From NCBI RefSeq assembly GCF_001625305.1, contig NW_017803865.1, positions 720,079 through 784,078 on the forward strand: 64,000 nt of DNA, written 5' to 3'. Of the stretch, positions 25,204 through 37,200 are shown piece after piece (position 1 is the stretch's first letter; each line of letters opens with the position of its first letter). A program made the position numbers and the translations under genes. This stretch comes from Branchiostoma belcheri. Taxonomy: Eukaryota > Chordata > Leptocardii > Amphioxiformes > Branchiostomatidae. Under the pieces are notes generated by a model. It saw only the letters and a list, made by a program, of their open reading frames with translations, did not search any database and was not told the origin of the DNA.

Positions 25204-28028
25204 ATGTCCGTGCTCAACAACCTTGCTGCCAGGCTGTTTGCCTATTGTGATGTGCAGACAGCCCTTGTCCTTGTCTGTGTCCTTCTGCTGACCTTCTGGT
25301 TCCTCAGGCCTGTGAAGAACCTCCCCCCAGGGCCCTGGGGCTGGCCAGTCTTGGGACATATTCCAACACTTCGCAAGGTCAGTGCCTGGGAATAGTTAGC
25401 CTTTGGGTGACCCTGTCAACCTTTTTGCTTTGAGTAATGAATATTCCAGGATACGTTGTACAACAGACTGTACAAACAGCGGGGTCGACCTATCAGTATT
25501 CTTGGGGTTGGTGAAAGAGTACTGGGCCATGGGAAGGGCTGAAATTGGTCAAGGGCTCCTGAACAAAACTCATCATGAGGCTGGCTGACCTTGTTGGTCT
25601 AGGCTTTGTTAACATAATAGAAAAACAAGTAAAATCAAAATATTGTCCAACCCTCAAGGACTGACTGTAGCCTTTATGCAGGTTTTAATCTCTTCACCAC
25701 ACATATCGAAATTTATTCAACTCTTCACCACACATATCCAAAATTATTTCTGTTTCTTATCAGGACCCACACCTAGTGCTGACTGCCATGTGGAAAAAGT
25801 ATGGAGATGTGTTTCACATCAGAATGGGACTAAAGGACGTCATTGTACTCTGTGGCTACAAAGCCATTTATGAAGCATTGGTGAAGAAAGGGGAAGACTT
25901 CTCAAGCCGACCATGCCTGTATGTGTTTGACCAGATGGGTGGAACTAAAAACGGTAAGTTTTTATTACACATCAATCTTTTGATTTGGCCAAGCACCGAA
26001 ACAACCTTAAGTTACTGGACTGCCTTTGATGATGATAATTTGGAAGCATACAATGTACATTCAAGCAGTACAGATTATTCATGACCTATAGCACAAATTG
26101 GTAAACATTTAATCAAGACATGTGTACATTCTATCAATATGGAAAAAAGTCCAAGGGTGTAAGTGTAGATAAAAAGTTCTTATCTGAGTGCACAAACATA
26201 ATGATCTGTTATGTCACAGCATTCAGTGTCAATGAAAAACAAAATGTAAGCTGTAAGTTAAACTTTCAATTGTCCATTTTCCCACAAACTATAGGACTTG
26301 GATTTCTTCCCTATGGCTCATTTTGGAAGCAGCAACGAAAGTTCACCCTCAAGAGCCTACGTGATTTTGGGTTTGGGAAACGCAGCTTGGAAGGCAAGAT
26401 CTTAGAGGAGGCTGAAGGTCTGAAGGAAGAAATCCTACAAACAGCAAACTCACCCTTCAATGTCAGACCCCTCCTTCAAAATGCTGTCAGCAATGTCATC
26501 TGCTCCATCGTCTTTGGTGCACGGTTTGATTACGGGGATCCAAAATTTAAGTACTTGATGGAAAGAATCAATCAGAACTTTGGTGAACAGGAGCTGGCTG
26601 GAGCAACCAACTTCTTCCCCTGGTTAAGACATATCCCACCAATTAGGAAGGCTCTAGACAAGGTATTAAAGAACGCAGAGGATGTAATAGGTAATTTCAG
26701 AGAAGGCATGATAGAGCACAAGAACACATTTGATCCCTGTAACATCCGTGACTTCATCGACAGCTATCTGCTGGAGATGACTCGAGAGGATGGAGACGGG
26801 GACAGGGAGAGCTTCACTGAAGACCAGCTAAACTATGTGATTTCAGACCTGTTTGTTGCTGGATCCGAGACCACATCCACCACTCTGACCTGGGCACTGC
26901 TGTACATGGTGCTGTACCCAGAGGTACAGCAGAAAGTGCAGGAGGAGATTGACAGCGTGGTTGGACAAGACACAGTTCTGTCAGTCACACATCGTGGTCA
27001 GCTGCCCTACACAGAGGCTGTCATCACAGAGATCATGCGCATAAAGTCAGTTACACCAATGGGACTCCCTCGTGCCACTTCTAATAATGCCAACCTCTTT
27101 GGTTATGACATCCCAGAAGGCACCATGGTTTGGCCTGTGCTGTGGTCAGTGTTCTACGACCCTGTACACTACCCTGAGCCTGAGGTCTTTAAGCCACAGA
27201 GGTTTCTGGATGAAAATGGGCAGTTTGTCAAGAACCAAACATTCATTCCCTTCTCCACAGGTAAGACTGACTTCTCCATAGTACATACCTGTACGAATAT
27301 TTCAAAAATAGACCTTGTGTCCCTCTTTACCTCTGACGTTACTTAAGGGTTGATAAACAGCACTTATCTTTTAAAACTGTTGACATCATCTGATGAGCTG
27401 TGAATACTAGTTTGTATCAGCAAGGCACTGACTTTCAGAACTTATAACAGCTATACAGATACATCACATTTAATAGTACAATTCTAACTTTCGGAAGCAA
27501 CATATATAACACTTTTAAAATCAGAAGTTAGAACAGTTATATCTTCCTTATTACCTTCGCCAAGAAGGTTATGTTTTCAGTAGCGTTTGTCTGTGTGTGT
27601 GTGTGTGGGTGGGTGTGTTTGTGTGTGTGTGTGTGGTTTAGCAAGATAACTCGAGAAGCAGTGGATGGATTGGAATGAAACTTGGTAGGTAGGTAGGACT
27701 TCATTAGACCTAGAAATGATTAGATTTTGGGCCCCCTGGCGGCTTTGCTAGGTACTGCAGCTGAACTTCCGGTTTTGATATCTCTTGTTTATAGTGAGTT
27801 ACCAATACCTTTGGTAATGTCTATTTTCTTTTTTGGCCTACAGGTCGTCGTATTTGCCTTGGGGAGAATTTGGCCAAGATGGAGCTGTTCCTGCTCTTCA
27901 CCCACCTGCTGCGGCACTTCACTTTCAAACTGCCAGAGGGAGCAGCTAAACCGACCACTGTGGGGATTATGGGAATGATCACCCACAGCCCTGTCTCTTA
28001 TGAGTTCTGTGCCATTCTGAGAGAATAG
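25204..28028 (+). CDS. Cytochrome P450, CYP2-clan, complete
   Basis: Haem-thiolate monooxygenase expected in the ER membrane. Four exons: 25204-25377, 25764-25953, 26295-27260 and 27844-28028; the total is 1515 nt, 504 residues, the usual P450 length. Residues about 17-35 form the N-terminal anchor (LVLVCVLLLTFWFL), followed by the proline hinge NLPPGPWGWP. The oxygen-binding I-helix motif is AGSETTS (310-316), the ExxR is E367-IM-R370, the PERF-like block is FKPQRF, and the haem loop FSTGRRICLG places the ligand at Cys448. The anchor, PPGP hinge and GFLPYGSFWKQQRKF segment point to the CYP2 clan (CYP2U/2J/2R-like); I cannot name the subfamily or substrate. The start is the first ATG after a probable acceptor. 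One unusually long 966-nt exon holds most of the protein. Confidence 0.92.
27551..27789 (+). repeat. Interspersed repeat with GT microsatellite in P450 intron 3, copy 1
   Basis: It begins TTACCTTCGCCAAGAAGGTT, contains (GT)n at 27590-27634, then AGCAAGATAACTCGAGAAGC, TGGATGGATTGG, and ends near CCGGTTTTGATATCTC. The same block order (CAAGATAACTCAAGAA, GGATGGATTGG, CTTGGTACTGC, CCGGTTTTGAT) recurs at 30245-30383. This motif set is common in marine invertebrate genomes as a dispersed repeat. It lies just upstream of the haem-loop exon. Confidence 0.75.
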
Positions 28029-28105
28029 CTACCACTCCCCCAGCAACCAAGTGTATTTCATTGCTCAGCTAGTTTGTTGACCACTCCATGGCTACATCTA
28101 ACATT

Positions 28106-28230
28106 AGGCCATGCCAATTCAATTTATTCTCTTATTTTTTTAAGGAAAAATAGGACGAGACAGGAAGTAAAACAAACAAGCCTAGGCATCATACAATAGC
28201 CCCAAATGCTGAAATAGAATAAATAGGAGA
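28106..28230. repeat. MITE-like interspersed repeat, copy 2
   Basis: Starts AGGCCATGCCAATTCAATTT and continues with an A-rich stretch, AAGCCTAGGCATC and a final ATAGGAG at 28223-28229. It parallels 19413-19531. An AATAAA at 28218-28223 inside it could serve the P450 transcript. Confidence 0.55.
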
Positions 28231-29410
28231 TATAGTTAGGATTATGTAGCAAATAACAACTACATGTATCAAGACCTGGAGTACTAAACTTGTTGGGGAA
28301 AACTATTATACTGTGTATGCTTGGGTAAAAACATCATAGGTGATACTGTCAGTGTGTTTATTTGCTATTGGTCTTCCTGTTGATTGTCAATACATGTCAT
28401 TGGCATCCAAACAGTATATCAAATTTAACTCAACTTCTTTGTAATGAAATTGTTCAGTACTGATTACAATGATGGTAGAAAATAACACAGACAGACATGT
28501 TACTGGATGTGTAAAATTTATTAATCTGTGAATTCTTATACATAATTTGAGTATTAAGCTCGTGTTTTAGTCCATTGCATACAAATGTAGATACATATTG
28601 TATATTTGAATAATGAGTGTTAATAACGTTAGGCCACAACAAGTAAATTTTATGGATGACATCCTCCGCAGAAATGGTGTGTGTAAAGCGGGCCTATGAT
28701 GGCTGCAGGTGACCCCAAATGGAATATGCATTGTGTTCCAACGATCACCTGTGACCCCATATAGAATACTTGCTGAACAGTCGAACTGTCGAACTGCAGG
28801 TCCTCTTAGGAGGACGTTCCACGCTGAAAGCTTCTTTATTTCTGAGATCAAAATCACTATGGAACACTACTGTGTGATTATTTCCCACAGGGGTATAACC
28901 TTAAATTTTTCAAGTCTAAGTTCAACAAACACCTGTCGTTACTCTCTGTACAGTAACCCAAAACATTTGAGTGGCTCCCATGAGCCTTGTTTTGTGGTAA
29001 ACATGCAGTACCGGTAAATAATTTTAAAAAGTCACCGTAGAACGTGTTATCAAATGTGTCTAAAAGGGTTTACAATGCTTAAGTAAGGCCACAGCAATTA
29101 ATTTTTATGGATGACATCAGCGTGCAAATTAATTTTCATCTGATTTTGTCACAAAAAAAAAACAAGAAATTTTGTTGCCTTCTGACAATGGTCAACATGT
29201 TGAAGATGGGCAAAGATGTCTATTGCCATACCGGAAGGTGGATGGCAGATAACTATGAAGAGAGGAGACAAGAAAAGGCTCTGATTTAATGTTTTGTTTC
29301 TTACTTTGATGCAGTGATATGTGATCTGGCTGTGTATATGTGATGTTCCCACTGAATAAAAACCATTTGTACAATGATTGAGTCAAAATTAAAAAATGTT
29401 TTAAAACCTT

Positions 29411-29822
29411 GTTTTCTTCGGCCCGCCTTGTTTTTTTCGCCCGCTCGCATTCAATTTGGAGTCTAAGTCGACTCCGCGAAGTCGACTTGAAAAATTTCTG
29501 TTCACACACGGGGCCGCAAAGCGACTTGGCACTCCCGCTGTGCCACCCTCCCCCCAAGTCAACTCGGTGGCTCAGTCTTGCCTGACTACTACGCAAAGAC
29601 GCTCAAGTCGACTTCGCCCATTTACACACGCGAAGCTAGCTGACTCAGCACCCCGCTAGCCGACTTAAGTCTGGTTTGGATACGACTCAAGTCGTCTTGA
29701 TTTATAGAATGCGACTTGAGTTGTATTATTTCTCTTTACACAGGGAAATTTTCGCTCAAGTCCACTAGCTCAAGTCGTCTTGAGTCCTAGTTGACTTGAA
29801 AAAGTTATGTGTAAAGCAGGCC
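29411..29822. repeat. Element packed with AAGTCGACTT palindromes
   Basis: AAGTCGACTT or close variants occur at 29479, 29605, 29689 and 29772, with further one- or two-mismatch versions between (for example 29465 and 29556). The block ends TGTGTAAAGCAGGCC near 29822. A similar end, GTGTAAAGCGGGCC, lies at 28681-28694. The left side begins near CGGCCCGCCTTG, roughly an inverted counterpart. It is probably a non-autonomous transposon; boundaries are approximate. Confidence 0.5.
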
Positions 29823-29861
29823 ATATATATAGAGCGAATCTTCCTGAAGGGGGTCATCTGT

Positions 29862-30077
29862 AACATCCGTGTCCATAATATCACCAGGGTCCATAATATC
29901 GCCACCTTGAGAAATAGTGTGCTTTAAGATATTTTTACTGCAACATACTTTTGGTATGCACTCCTTCACACCTCAAATGTACATACCTAGGGTATGTTGC
30001 AGTAAAAATATCTTTAAGCACACTATTTCTCAAGGTGGCGATATTATGGACCCTGGTGATATTATGGACACAGATGT
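29862..30077. repeat. 216-bp near-perfect inverted repeat (hairpin)
   Basis: Arm 1 (29862-29947) is the reverse complement of arm 2 (29993-30077) with only about two mismatches over 85 bp. The 45-nt loop is at 29948-29992. Each arm contains two copies of GTCCATAATATC in tandem, 18 bp apart. The near-identity of the arms indicates recent formation or ongoing constraint. RNA from either strand would form a long double-stranded stem. Confidence 0.95.
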
Positions 30078-30244
30078 ATGTTTTGTATGAAAGAAATTTA
30101 CTACAGTGGGGGTGTTGTGAAATGTTTTCTTTCATTCGGCTCAAAATTCGCATATATTGACATATTATACAATTATATTGACAAGTTATATTTTCAGCTG
30201 CATCTGTCATTCTGTCTGAGTGTTGATCATTCTGTCGTTGGTCG

Positions 30245-30383
30245 ACAAGATAACTCAAGAATGGCTGGATGGATTGGTTTTATACTTCGTGCGTTGGTAG
30301 GGTGCGTTAAAAACTGTAAATAATGAGATTTTCGCCCCCAAGTGGTTTCCCTTGGTACTGCGGCAGAACATCCGGTTTTGATC
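30245..30383 (+). repeat. Interspersed repeat, copy 2 (no GT tract)
   Basis: CAAGATAACTCAAGAATGG, GGATGGATTGG, TTGGTACTGC and CCGGTTTTGAT follow the order seen at 27640-27789. The GT microsatellite half is missing here, so this is a truncated copy. It ends about 50 bp before the WASHC5 promoter motifs. Confidence 0.7.
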
Positions 30384-30434
30384 TAGCGTTTTGGACATGC
30401 TAGGGTTGGATGTAGCCCATGTGCTCGGAAAGAA

Positions 30435-30636
30435 AGAAGTCACGTGAGTTTAGAAAGAAATCTTCGCACCGAGAGCATGATCTGCATTACGCAATACCTC
30501 ATTTGCATCTCTGAGTGCACGTGACTTAGCAGAAAACAACATGGCGGCGCCCGGTTATGAAAACATCGAAATCGGAACTTTTTTCATCGTATAACACACA
30601 CAGCTGAGTTTCCCAGGCTTGTGTAGCAAAAAAAAG
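30435..30636 (+). promoter_or_regulatory. WASHC5: WASHC5 promoter and noncoding first exon
   Basis: Two CACGTG E-boxes (30441-30446 in TCACGTGA, and 30518-30523), an octamer ATTTGCAT (30501-30508) and a YY1-type ATGGCGGCGCC (30541-30551) cluster here. A donor follows at 30637 (AAAAAG before GTGAGTT). It pairs with an acceptor ending TTGCAG at 31275, only 4 nt before the WASHC5 ATG at 31280. The CACGTG boxes fit bHLH-Zip factors such as USF or MITF/TFEB. An ATG at 30541 opens a 17-codon uORF ending at 30594. Transcription start is inferred. Confidence 0.55.
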
Positions 30637-30776
30637 GTGAGTTTGCATTGTGTTAAATTACATGGCTAACGTTGAATGCTGAGTTATCGCTGAGTAACTT
30701 ATTTTTTTTGCAGGAATTATTGCTTCCTGTGGATGGGGGGTGGGGCTAGCAAGATAAGATTTTACGCTCCTTCATG

Positions 30777-30802
30777 GAGTAGAGTAGAGTAGAGTAGAGT
30801 AG
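30777..30802. repeat. AGTAG microsatellite
   Basis: About five units of GAGTA in tandem lie in the inferred first intron of WASHC5. Nothing else is recognised between 30637 and 31275. Confidence 0.85.
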
Positions 30803-31279
30803 TCTTTACGGTCAGGTAGGACTGCATCTGTCCAGTTTAGACCGCTTCTCATTGCTTCTCTGTTCATGTGACCGTCATGACGGGTTTTAGTGGATGGTCT
30901 AGAGACCTGTGGTTGTACATGACCGAGTGTTTCTCCATGTACAAAATTATAGAGCATGCATGGGCTAGGTACCGGTCTATCCAAAAAGTAACTTGATTAG
31001 AATCTAGAAATGAGGCTTTAGATGCTACCACAAGATGTAAAATGTATCAAATATCTCTACCAATAAAACTATCGTAGGATGTAAATCGAATGAAAATTGT
31101 GAGAGATTTAGATAACGTTATAAAGAAACCAGTGGCATTGTGGCGATCAAGAACAAATTAAGGAATTCTTGGAATGGACAGGCGGTTTCTTAGATTAAAA
31201 TATTCTTGGCAAAGGCAATAGAAATCGATGATGGGAAGATGAGGACCTTCATAAGACATCTGCATCACATTGCAGTGCC

Positions 31280-34200
31280 ATGGACTTCCTGGCAGAAGAT
31301 AACCTGTGTGGGAGGACCCTGCTCCGGCTGGTGTCCCGAGGTAACGCCATCATCGCAGAGCTGCTGCGTCTGTCGGAGTTCATCCCTCCGGTGTTCCGCC
31401 TGGACAACAAACGGGACCAGGAGGTCTATGGTGACATCATCACAGACTTCTCCTACTTCCGTCAGCAAGACTACTTCGACCACAACATTGAGAAACGACC
31501 AGTAAGCTGAGCACATCTAGCCTAGGTCTTATAATTCATCTCATAAAGTGGTTGTAAACTATATTGCAGTCCAGTGTGAATTAGACATAAATGTACTCAA
31601 GTTTGTCTAATCTGAAAATTACTTGTGCTCAATATTGGTAGACTAAATGGATTGGTAGATTTGAATGCTTTAAACTTTAAGTTTAAACACCAAATACTCA
31701 AATGATTACCATGCTCTTGTTGCCACCAAATCAAGAATTTATTGCAACTCAAAATTGATAATCTCTTTTGAATGTAATATTTTAATTCCTACTGTGACAG
31801 GACTTACAGGACCTTGATGAACAGTTCAGGGAGCACAATATTGACATACTGACCAGGTTCTATTTGGCATTTGAGAGCATCCACAAGTATGTCACAGATC
31901 TAAACAGGTGAGATTGATGCATTTCCTGTCTTACTGAATTTTATACTGTTTTCAAGAACACAGTGGCCATCTTACCTTCTCCCAGTCTAGACTAGAGCTG
32001 CATATGCATCCTTCATGTGTTCTTCCTTGCATAGATACCTGGAGGATCTCCAGGAGGGAGTGTACATCCAGCAGACTATGGAGTCTGTTCTGTTGAACGA
32101 GGATGGGAAACAGCTGATGTGTGAGTCCCTGTTCCTGTACGGCACCATGCTGCTGGTGGTGGACATGAAGTTTGAAGGAGTCATCAGGGAGAGGATGCTC
32201 GTCTCCTACCACAGGTAGGCTTGTCGTCTTCCACAAAAATATCTAAGATTTAATTGTATCCTTGTAGTCCTGGTAGTGTGTGTTACATTTTTGTATATCT
32301 TGAAAGTTGAAACATTAAAGATTAGCAAAGACAGGCTGAGAGACACTGCAGATTCTATCCTCATACTCTATAACTTGTGAAAGCTAGCCCGTAACAGCAT
32401 TACCATTATATGTCTCCTGCAGGTACAGTTCTGCCCGTGCTGTGACTGACTCCAACATTGATGATGTCTGTAAACTGCTCAGGAGCACAGGCTTCTCCCC
32501 TGTCCCTGGGGCCAAGAAACCAGCCAACTATCCAGAATCATTCTTCAAGTAAGTCTTTTTTTACATAAATTTTCCAAACTACAATATTAGAGATTCAAAG
32601 TGTAGGTGTCTATTCCCTGTTATCTAACTCAAAAGCATCTTTACTATAAATCTGTTGGGAAAAGTACCTGTAGCTGGTTTGTGCATCTGTTTCCAGACGA
32701 GTGCCCATCAGACCAGTCTTCATCAGTATGGTGATTGGTCGGCTGAGGTCAGACGACATCTACAACCAGATTTCGGCTTACCCGCTCCCCGAGCACCGCA
32801 GCACGGCGCTGGCCACGCAGGCGTCCATGCTGTACGTCATCCTGTACTTCGCACCGGAGATCCTCCACAACCAGCAGGCCAAGATGAGGGAAATTGTGGA
32901 CAAACACTTCCCTGATAATTGGGTGAGAAAGCAGACAATCAGAGTAAAGGCCCTCCACACAACATTCCCATGTTTGACATACTTTTTGAAAAAAAAAAGA
33001 CTTTCATTATGTATAACTTGTATGAGAAGTTGCATTGTATGCGTCTGGATCATGATGTAGATTTCTTGTATACATGTAGGGTTTTATGTTCATGTTGTTT
33101 CCCCCAGGTGGTGAGTGTGTACATGGGCATCATTGTGAACCTAGTAGAGGCCTGGGATGGCTACAAGGCAGCCAAGACTGCTCTGAACAACACCATAGAG
33201 CAGGCTAACATCAGGGAACAGGCAAGGGCATTTCTGCAGTATTGCATTTGTACACATGTTGCTTTGTCCTGTAATGGATATTTGTTCATGTGACATGGTA
33301 GCTTCCTGTATCTTTGTGGTGAAAGGCTGTCTTATACTTTGTGTAGAGATTGCCTTAACTAGACTCTGCCATATCTAACATATATCTAACATATACATAT
33401 ATATATATGTATGTATGTATGAATGTGTGTATGTCTTTGATATACGTTTCGTGCGTGCGTGCGTGCGTGCGTGCGTGCGTCTTTGATAAGCTGAACCCTC
33501 TAGTGAAGCAACAGCTGAAGGAAGGTGTGCTGACAGAAGAGTTTGTACTGGACTCCATCCCCAAACTTATGAACATCATCCGGGAGTGTAATGTTACCAT
33601 CCACTGGATGTTACTGCACACTGTGGAGTCAGGTAGGGACATTGCCTTGCAATGCTGTACTCAGTATGATCGTGAAGAGTATCCATCCAGTCTTTAGCTT
33701 GCTATTTTGGCCAGTATACATAACATCTGGCTTCATATTTGGTGCTTCATGAAAATCACTAGGTGTGTTAAGATTGGAAATTAAACTTTGTAAAACAATT
33801 TTTGAGTTTGTTGTAACAAGCAGCTGTCCATAATTAACTACAGTAGACGATCAGTTTTTGATATATACATGGTGCCAACATACAGTATCTGGACATAAGA
33901 AATATTTCATGATAAAAATTCAAACCTCAAATTTAATGTCATACATTTTTTCCCTGCAGGTGCTGACCTGAACAAGCGTTGCCGGCAGCTGAGAGAGCAG
34001 GTGATAGCTGACAGCAAGTACAACCCTGGAGTCCTGTTTGAGTTACTACTCAACACAGCACAGCTGGAACTCAAACTCAAGGAGGTACAGAGGAAGAGAT
34101 GATCTACAGAAGGAGCTGATCTAGTTTATCTAGCATCTACAAGAAGTTGACATGACAATTTTATTTTGTACACTCTTTATAACTGCTTGTATAGTATGTC

Positions 34201-37200
34201 TGCATGCTTGTGATATTATGTGAGTTTTCTCTTAATTACTTTGTAGTACATGTACTAGTATCAACTGTAGGTTTTGCCATGTTTTCCTTTTAGATGTTCA
34301 AACAGATGCTTCAGGATAAACAGAACAAGTGGGAACAGTGCAAGAAGGAGGGTTCAGAGAGGGTAGCCGAGCTGGGGGAGGTGTTCTCAGGGACCAAGCC
34401 TCTCACAAGGGTGGAGAAAAATGGCAAGTCAACCTGTCTAAAGTGCTTATGGTTATACATTCTGTAGATAATTGTAAAATCTATTGAGTTCAATCAACAA
34501 AGAATTCACACATAATTATGACAACGAAGTCGTATGAAGTTTAACATGTACATCTGATGCCAGCATTGCTTGTCCTTTGTTTATTACAGAGAACCTACAG
34601 GCCTACTTCAATGAGACGGCCAAGCAGATCACCTCTTTGAGCTATGAGGACTCCACTTCTGCTGGGAGGAAGATTGTGCAACTCATTCAAGCTCTGGAAG
34701 AGGTACCTGTAATCCTCATGCTACATTCCTCTGTTCATTACAGAACTTTTGCATCCTTCTCTATAACAGTTACACTAGTAAATTATGCTAACATACATGT
34801 AGTTGGATTTAGTAAACTGTTGCTTGTGCAAATGTGCAAACTCTACATCACATTGCCAAGGCGTTTGTTATTTAAGACGTGTGTGTCCCTTCCAGGTGCA
34901 AGAGTTCCACCAGCTGGAGGCTAACCTGCAGGTGCGACAGTTCCTTGCGGATACCCGGAAGTTTCTGCACCAGATGATCCGCACTATTAACATCAAGGAG
35001 GAGGTGCTCATCACCATGTCTATAGTGGGAGACCTCTCCTACGCATGGAACATCATTGACAAGTAAGAACCAGAATTAGCAGTTTCTGTACCCACAGTAA
35101 ATTCAATCCCCACCCAAAAGAACAACAGGAACTTGATAATTCACTTTAAAATTTGTCCTCATAAGATTTCTGTAGCCTCGTACACCATCCATTTTGAGAT
35201 GATTTTTGAAAAAACAATCTTTTCTATTTTTTTCCAAGTTATACAGGATATATGCAGCAAGGTATCAAGAGGGACCCATCTCTGGTCACCAAACTCAGGG
35301 CCACCTTCCTCAAGGTAACAAATTTAACAGTGGATAAATGGATTTTAGTGTAAGTACAGTACTGCGTGTAACATCTATACAAGTAGTTATAGGTAGACTC
35401 CCATGTTTCTCCCATCCCATTTGATACAGCATGTATTAGGCAGTAGGTTGTTCCAGTCGCAATGTCCCTAGCCAAAAGCTGTTTTTTCCTGATGGTGTTC
35501 CTGTACTTCTTGTATGTCCATGTTCCCAGCTTGCCTCAGCCATGGACCTGCCCCTGCTGCGTATTAACCAGGCCAACAGTCCCGACCTGATCAGTGTGTC
35601 CCAGTACTACTCAGGCGAGCTGGTCACCTACGTCAGGAAGGTGCTGCAAATCATCCCAGAAACCATGTTTGGACTTCTGGGGGTCATCATTAAGGTATGT
35701 AAATATACAGTAGAGTTGTGTATTGGTACTATTCATTCATTTCTGTATCTGTATCGATGATGTATCTGTATCAATATAGCCGGTATAACCGCCCTTCAGC
35801 GTAACACACCAGCTGCCAGCTTTGCAGGCACATGCTGTGGTGGCAGCTAGCTTTATTACACCAAATGACCTGTAACACCCAATCAATTTACACTGTACAT
35901 TGAACATGTTGCCTCTCTTAATGAAGTTTTGTCATCTTCTTTCTTTCTGGGATGAAACAATATTAAGAACAATTTCTTCAAATGTCACTAGTTAACAAAT
36001 TTAACATGCTTCAATACTTGGCATTCAACAAAAGAAGTATGACAACTGTTGTTCTCCATCCATGTTGTTGCATATTGGTAAGAAATGTTATCTTCCATAG
36101 TTGTAGCTGGTGTTGCTTTGTGGTATATGTAAAGACATGTTCTTTCCTTACCTGCCCACCAGATGCAGACCAGTCAGATTAAGGAGGTGCCCACCCGTCT
36201 CGAGAAGGACAAGCTGAAGGAGTTTGCCCAGCTGGAGGAGAGAGCCAAGGTGGCCAAACTCACACATGACATCTCCGTCTTCACCGAGGGCATCCTCATG
36301 ATGAAAACTACTCTGGTTGGGATCATCAAGGTGAACATGGTTACCTTTAGTTAGATAGTAAGATGTCGTCACGGTTGTATTTTTGTTATACACTGCTGTT
36401 AATTATACAAATGTAGTCCAGGACATGATATATGTCTCTCTATAATGATTCTAATCCTGTTACAGGTTGACCCCAAGCAGCTGCTGGAGGATGGCATCAG
36501 GAAAGAGCTGGTGAAGCGAGTGGCCTACGCACTGCACCAGGGGCTCATCTTTAACCCAAAGTCAAAGGTAGAGTAAACTTATTGAAATAGATTGTGAGCA
36601 AGATCCGATGTTATATCAGCCAGTTGAAATCTGAGATTCAGTGTCATGCAAAAATCAGTTTTCACAAATGAATGTATTTCTAGGTGAGTGAGCTCATTCC
36701 GAGGTTAAACGCCATGGGAGCAGTGATGGACGGATTCCGGCGGTCGTTTGAGTACATCCAGGACTACGTCAGCATCTCAGGGCTGAAGATCTGGCAGGAG
36801 GAAGTCTCCAGGATCATCAACTACAATGTGGAACAGGAGTGCAACAGTTTCCTCAGGATCAAGGTCAATCAATACTCTGTTTTGAGAAGTCTTTTTTTGG
36901 TTTCTTACAAAGAATCATTTTCTAACATAAAAGTTTTCATTTCAATTAGAAAAATACCCTGCTACAGTAATACAGTAGGATATTATCTGTTTCTCTGTGT
37001 CATTCCTTCAAATTAAACATGTCAGATGTTTCCATTTTTTAGGTGTCAGATTTCCAAAGTCTGTACCAGTCAAAAGACATTCCAATCCCCAAATTTGCAC
37101 CTGTGGATGCATCGGTCAACTTTATTGGTCGTCTAGCCCGTGAGATCCTCCGCATCACTGACCCAAAACTGACCACGTACATCGACCAGATGACAGCCTG

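Larger units (their letters stand above)
28029..30430. other. Repeat-rich spacer between P450 and WASHC5
   Basis: No coding exon recognised on either strand. The spacer holds a MITE-like element (28106-28230), two end-like sequences sharing TATGGATGACATC (28651 and 29106), a palindrome-rich element (about 29411-29822), a 216-bp hairpin (29862-30077) and a second copy of the GT-repeat-type element (30245-30383). The P450 3'UTR probably covers its left end. Confidence 0.75.

Noticed and set aside
29192..29659. Overlapping open frames (134 residues minus, 67 plus) in the palindrome-rich element
   Set aside because: The frames come from repeated GTCGACTT units without stops. No transposase motif is seen.
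30541..30594. Short ATG-starting frame in the WASHC5 5' exon as the true N-terminus
   Set aside because: It ends in TAA after 17 codons, and the conserved start MDFLAEDN lies in the next exon. Kept only as a uORF.
33407..33490. Extending WASHC5 exon 7 upstream through the microsatellite
   Set aside because: The frame is open, but it would add repeated V-R-A-C and M-Y-V-C units with no match to strumpellin. There is no acceptor between the stop and the repeat that restores the missing residues.
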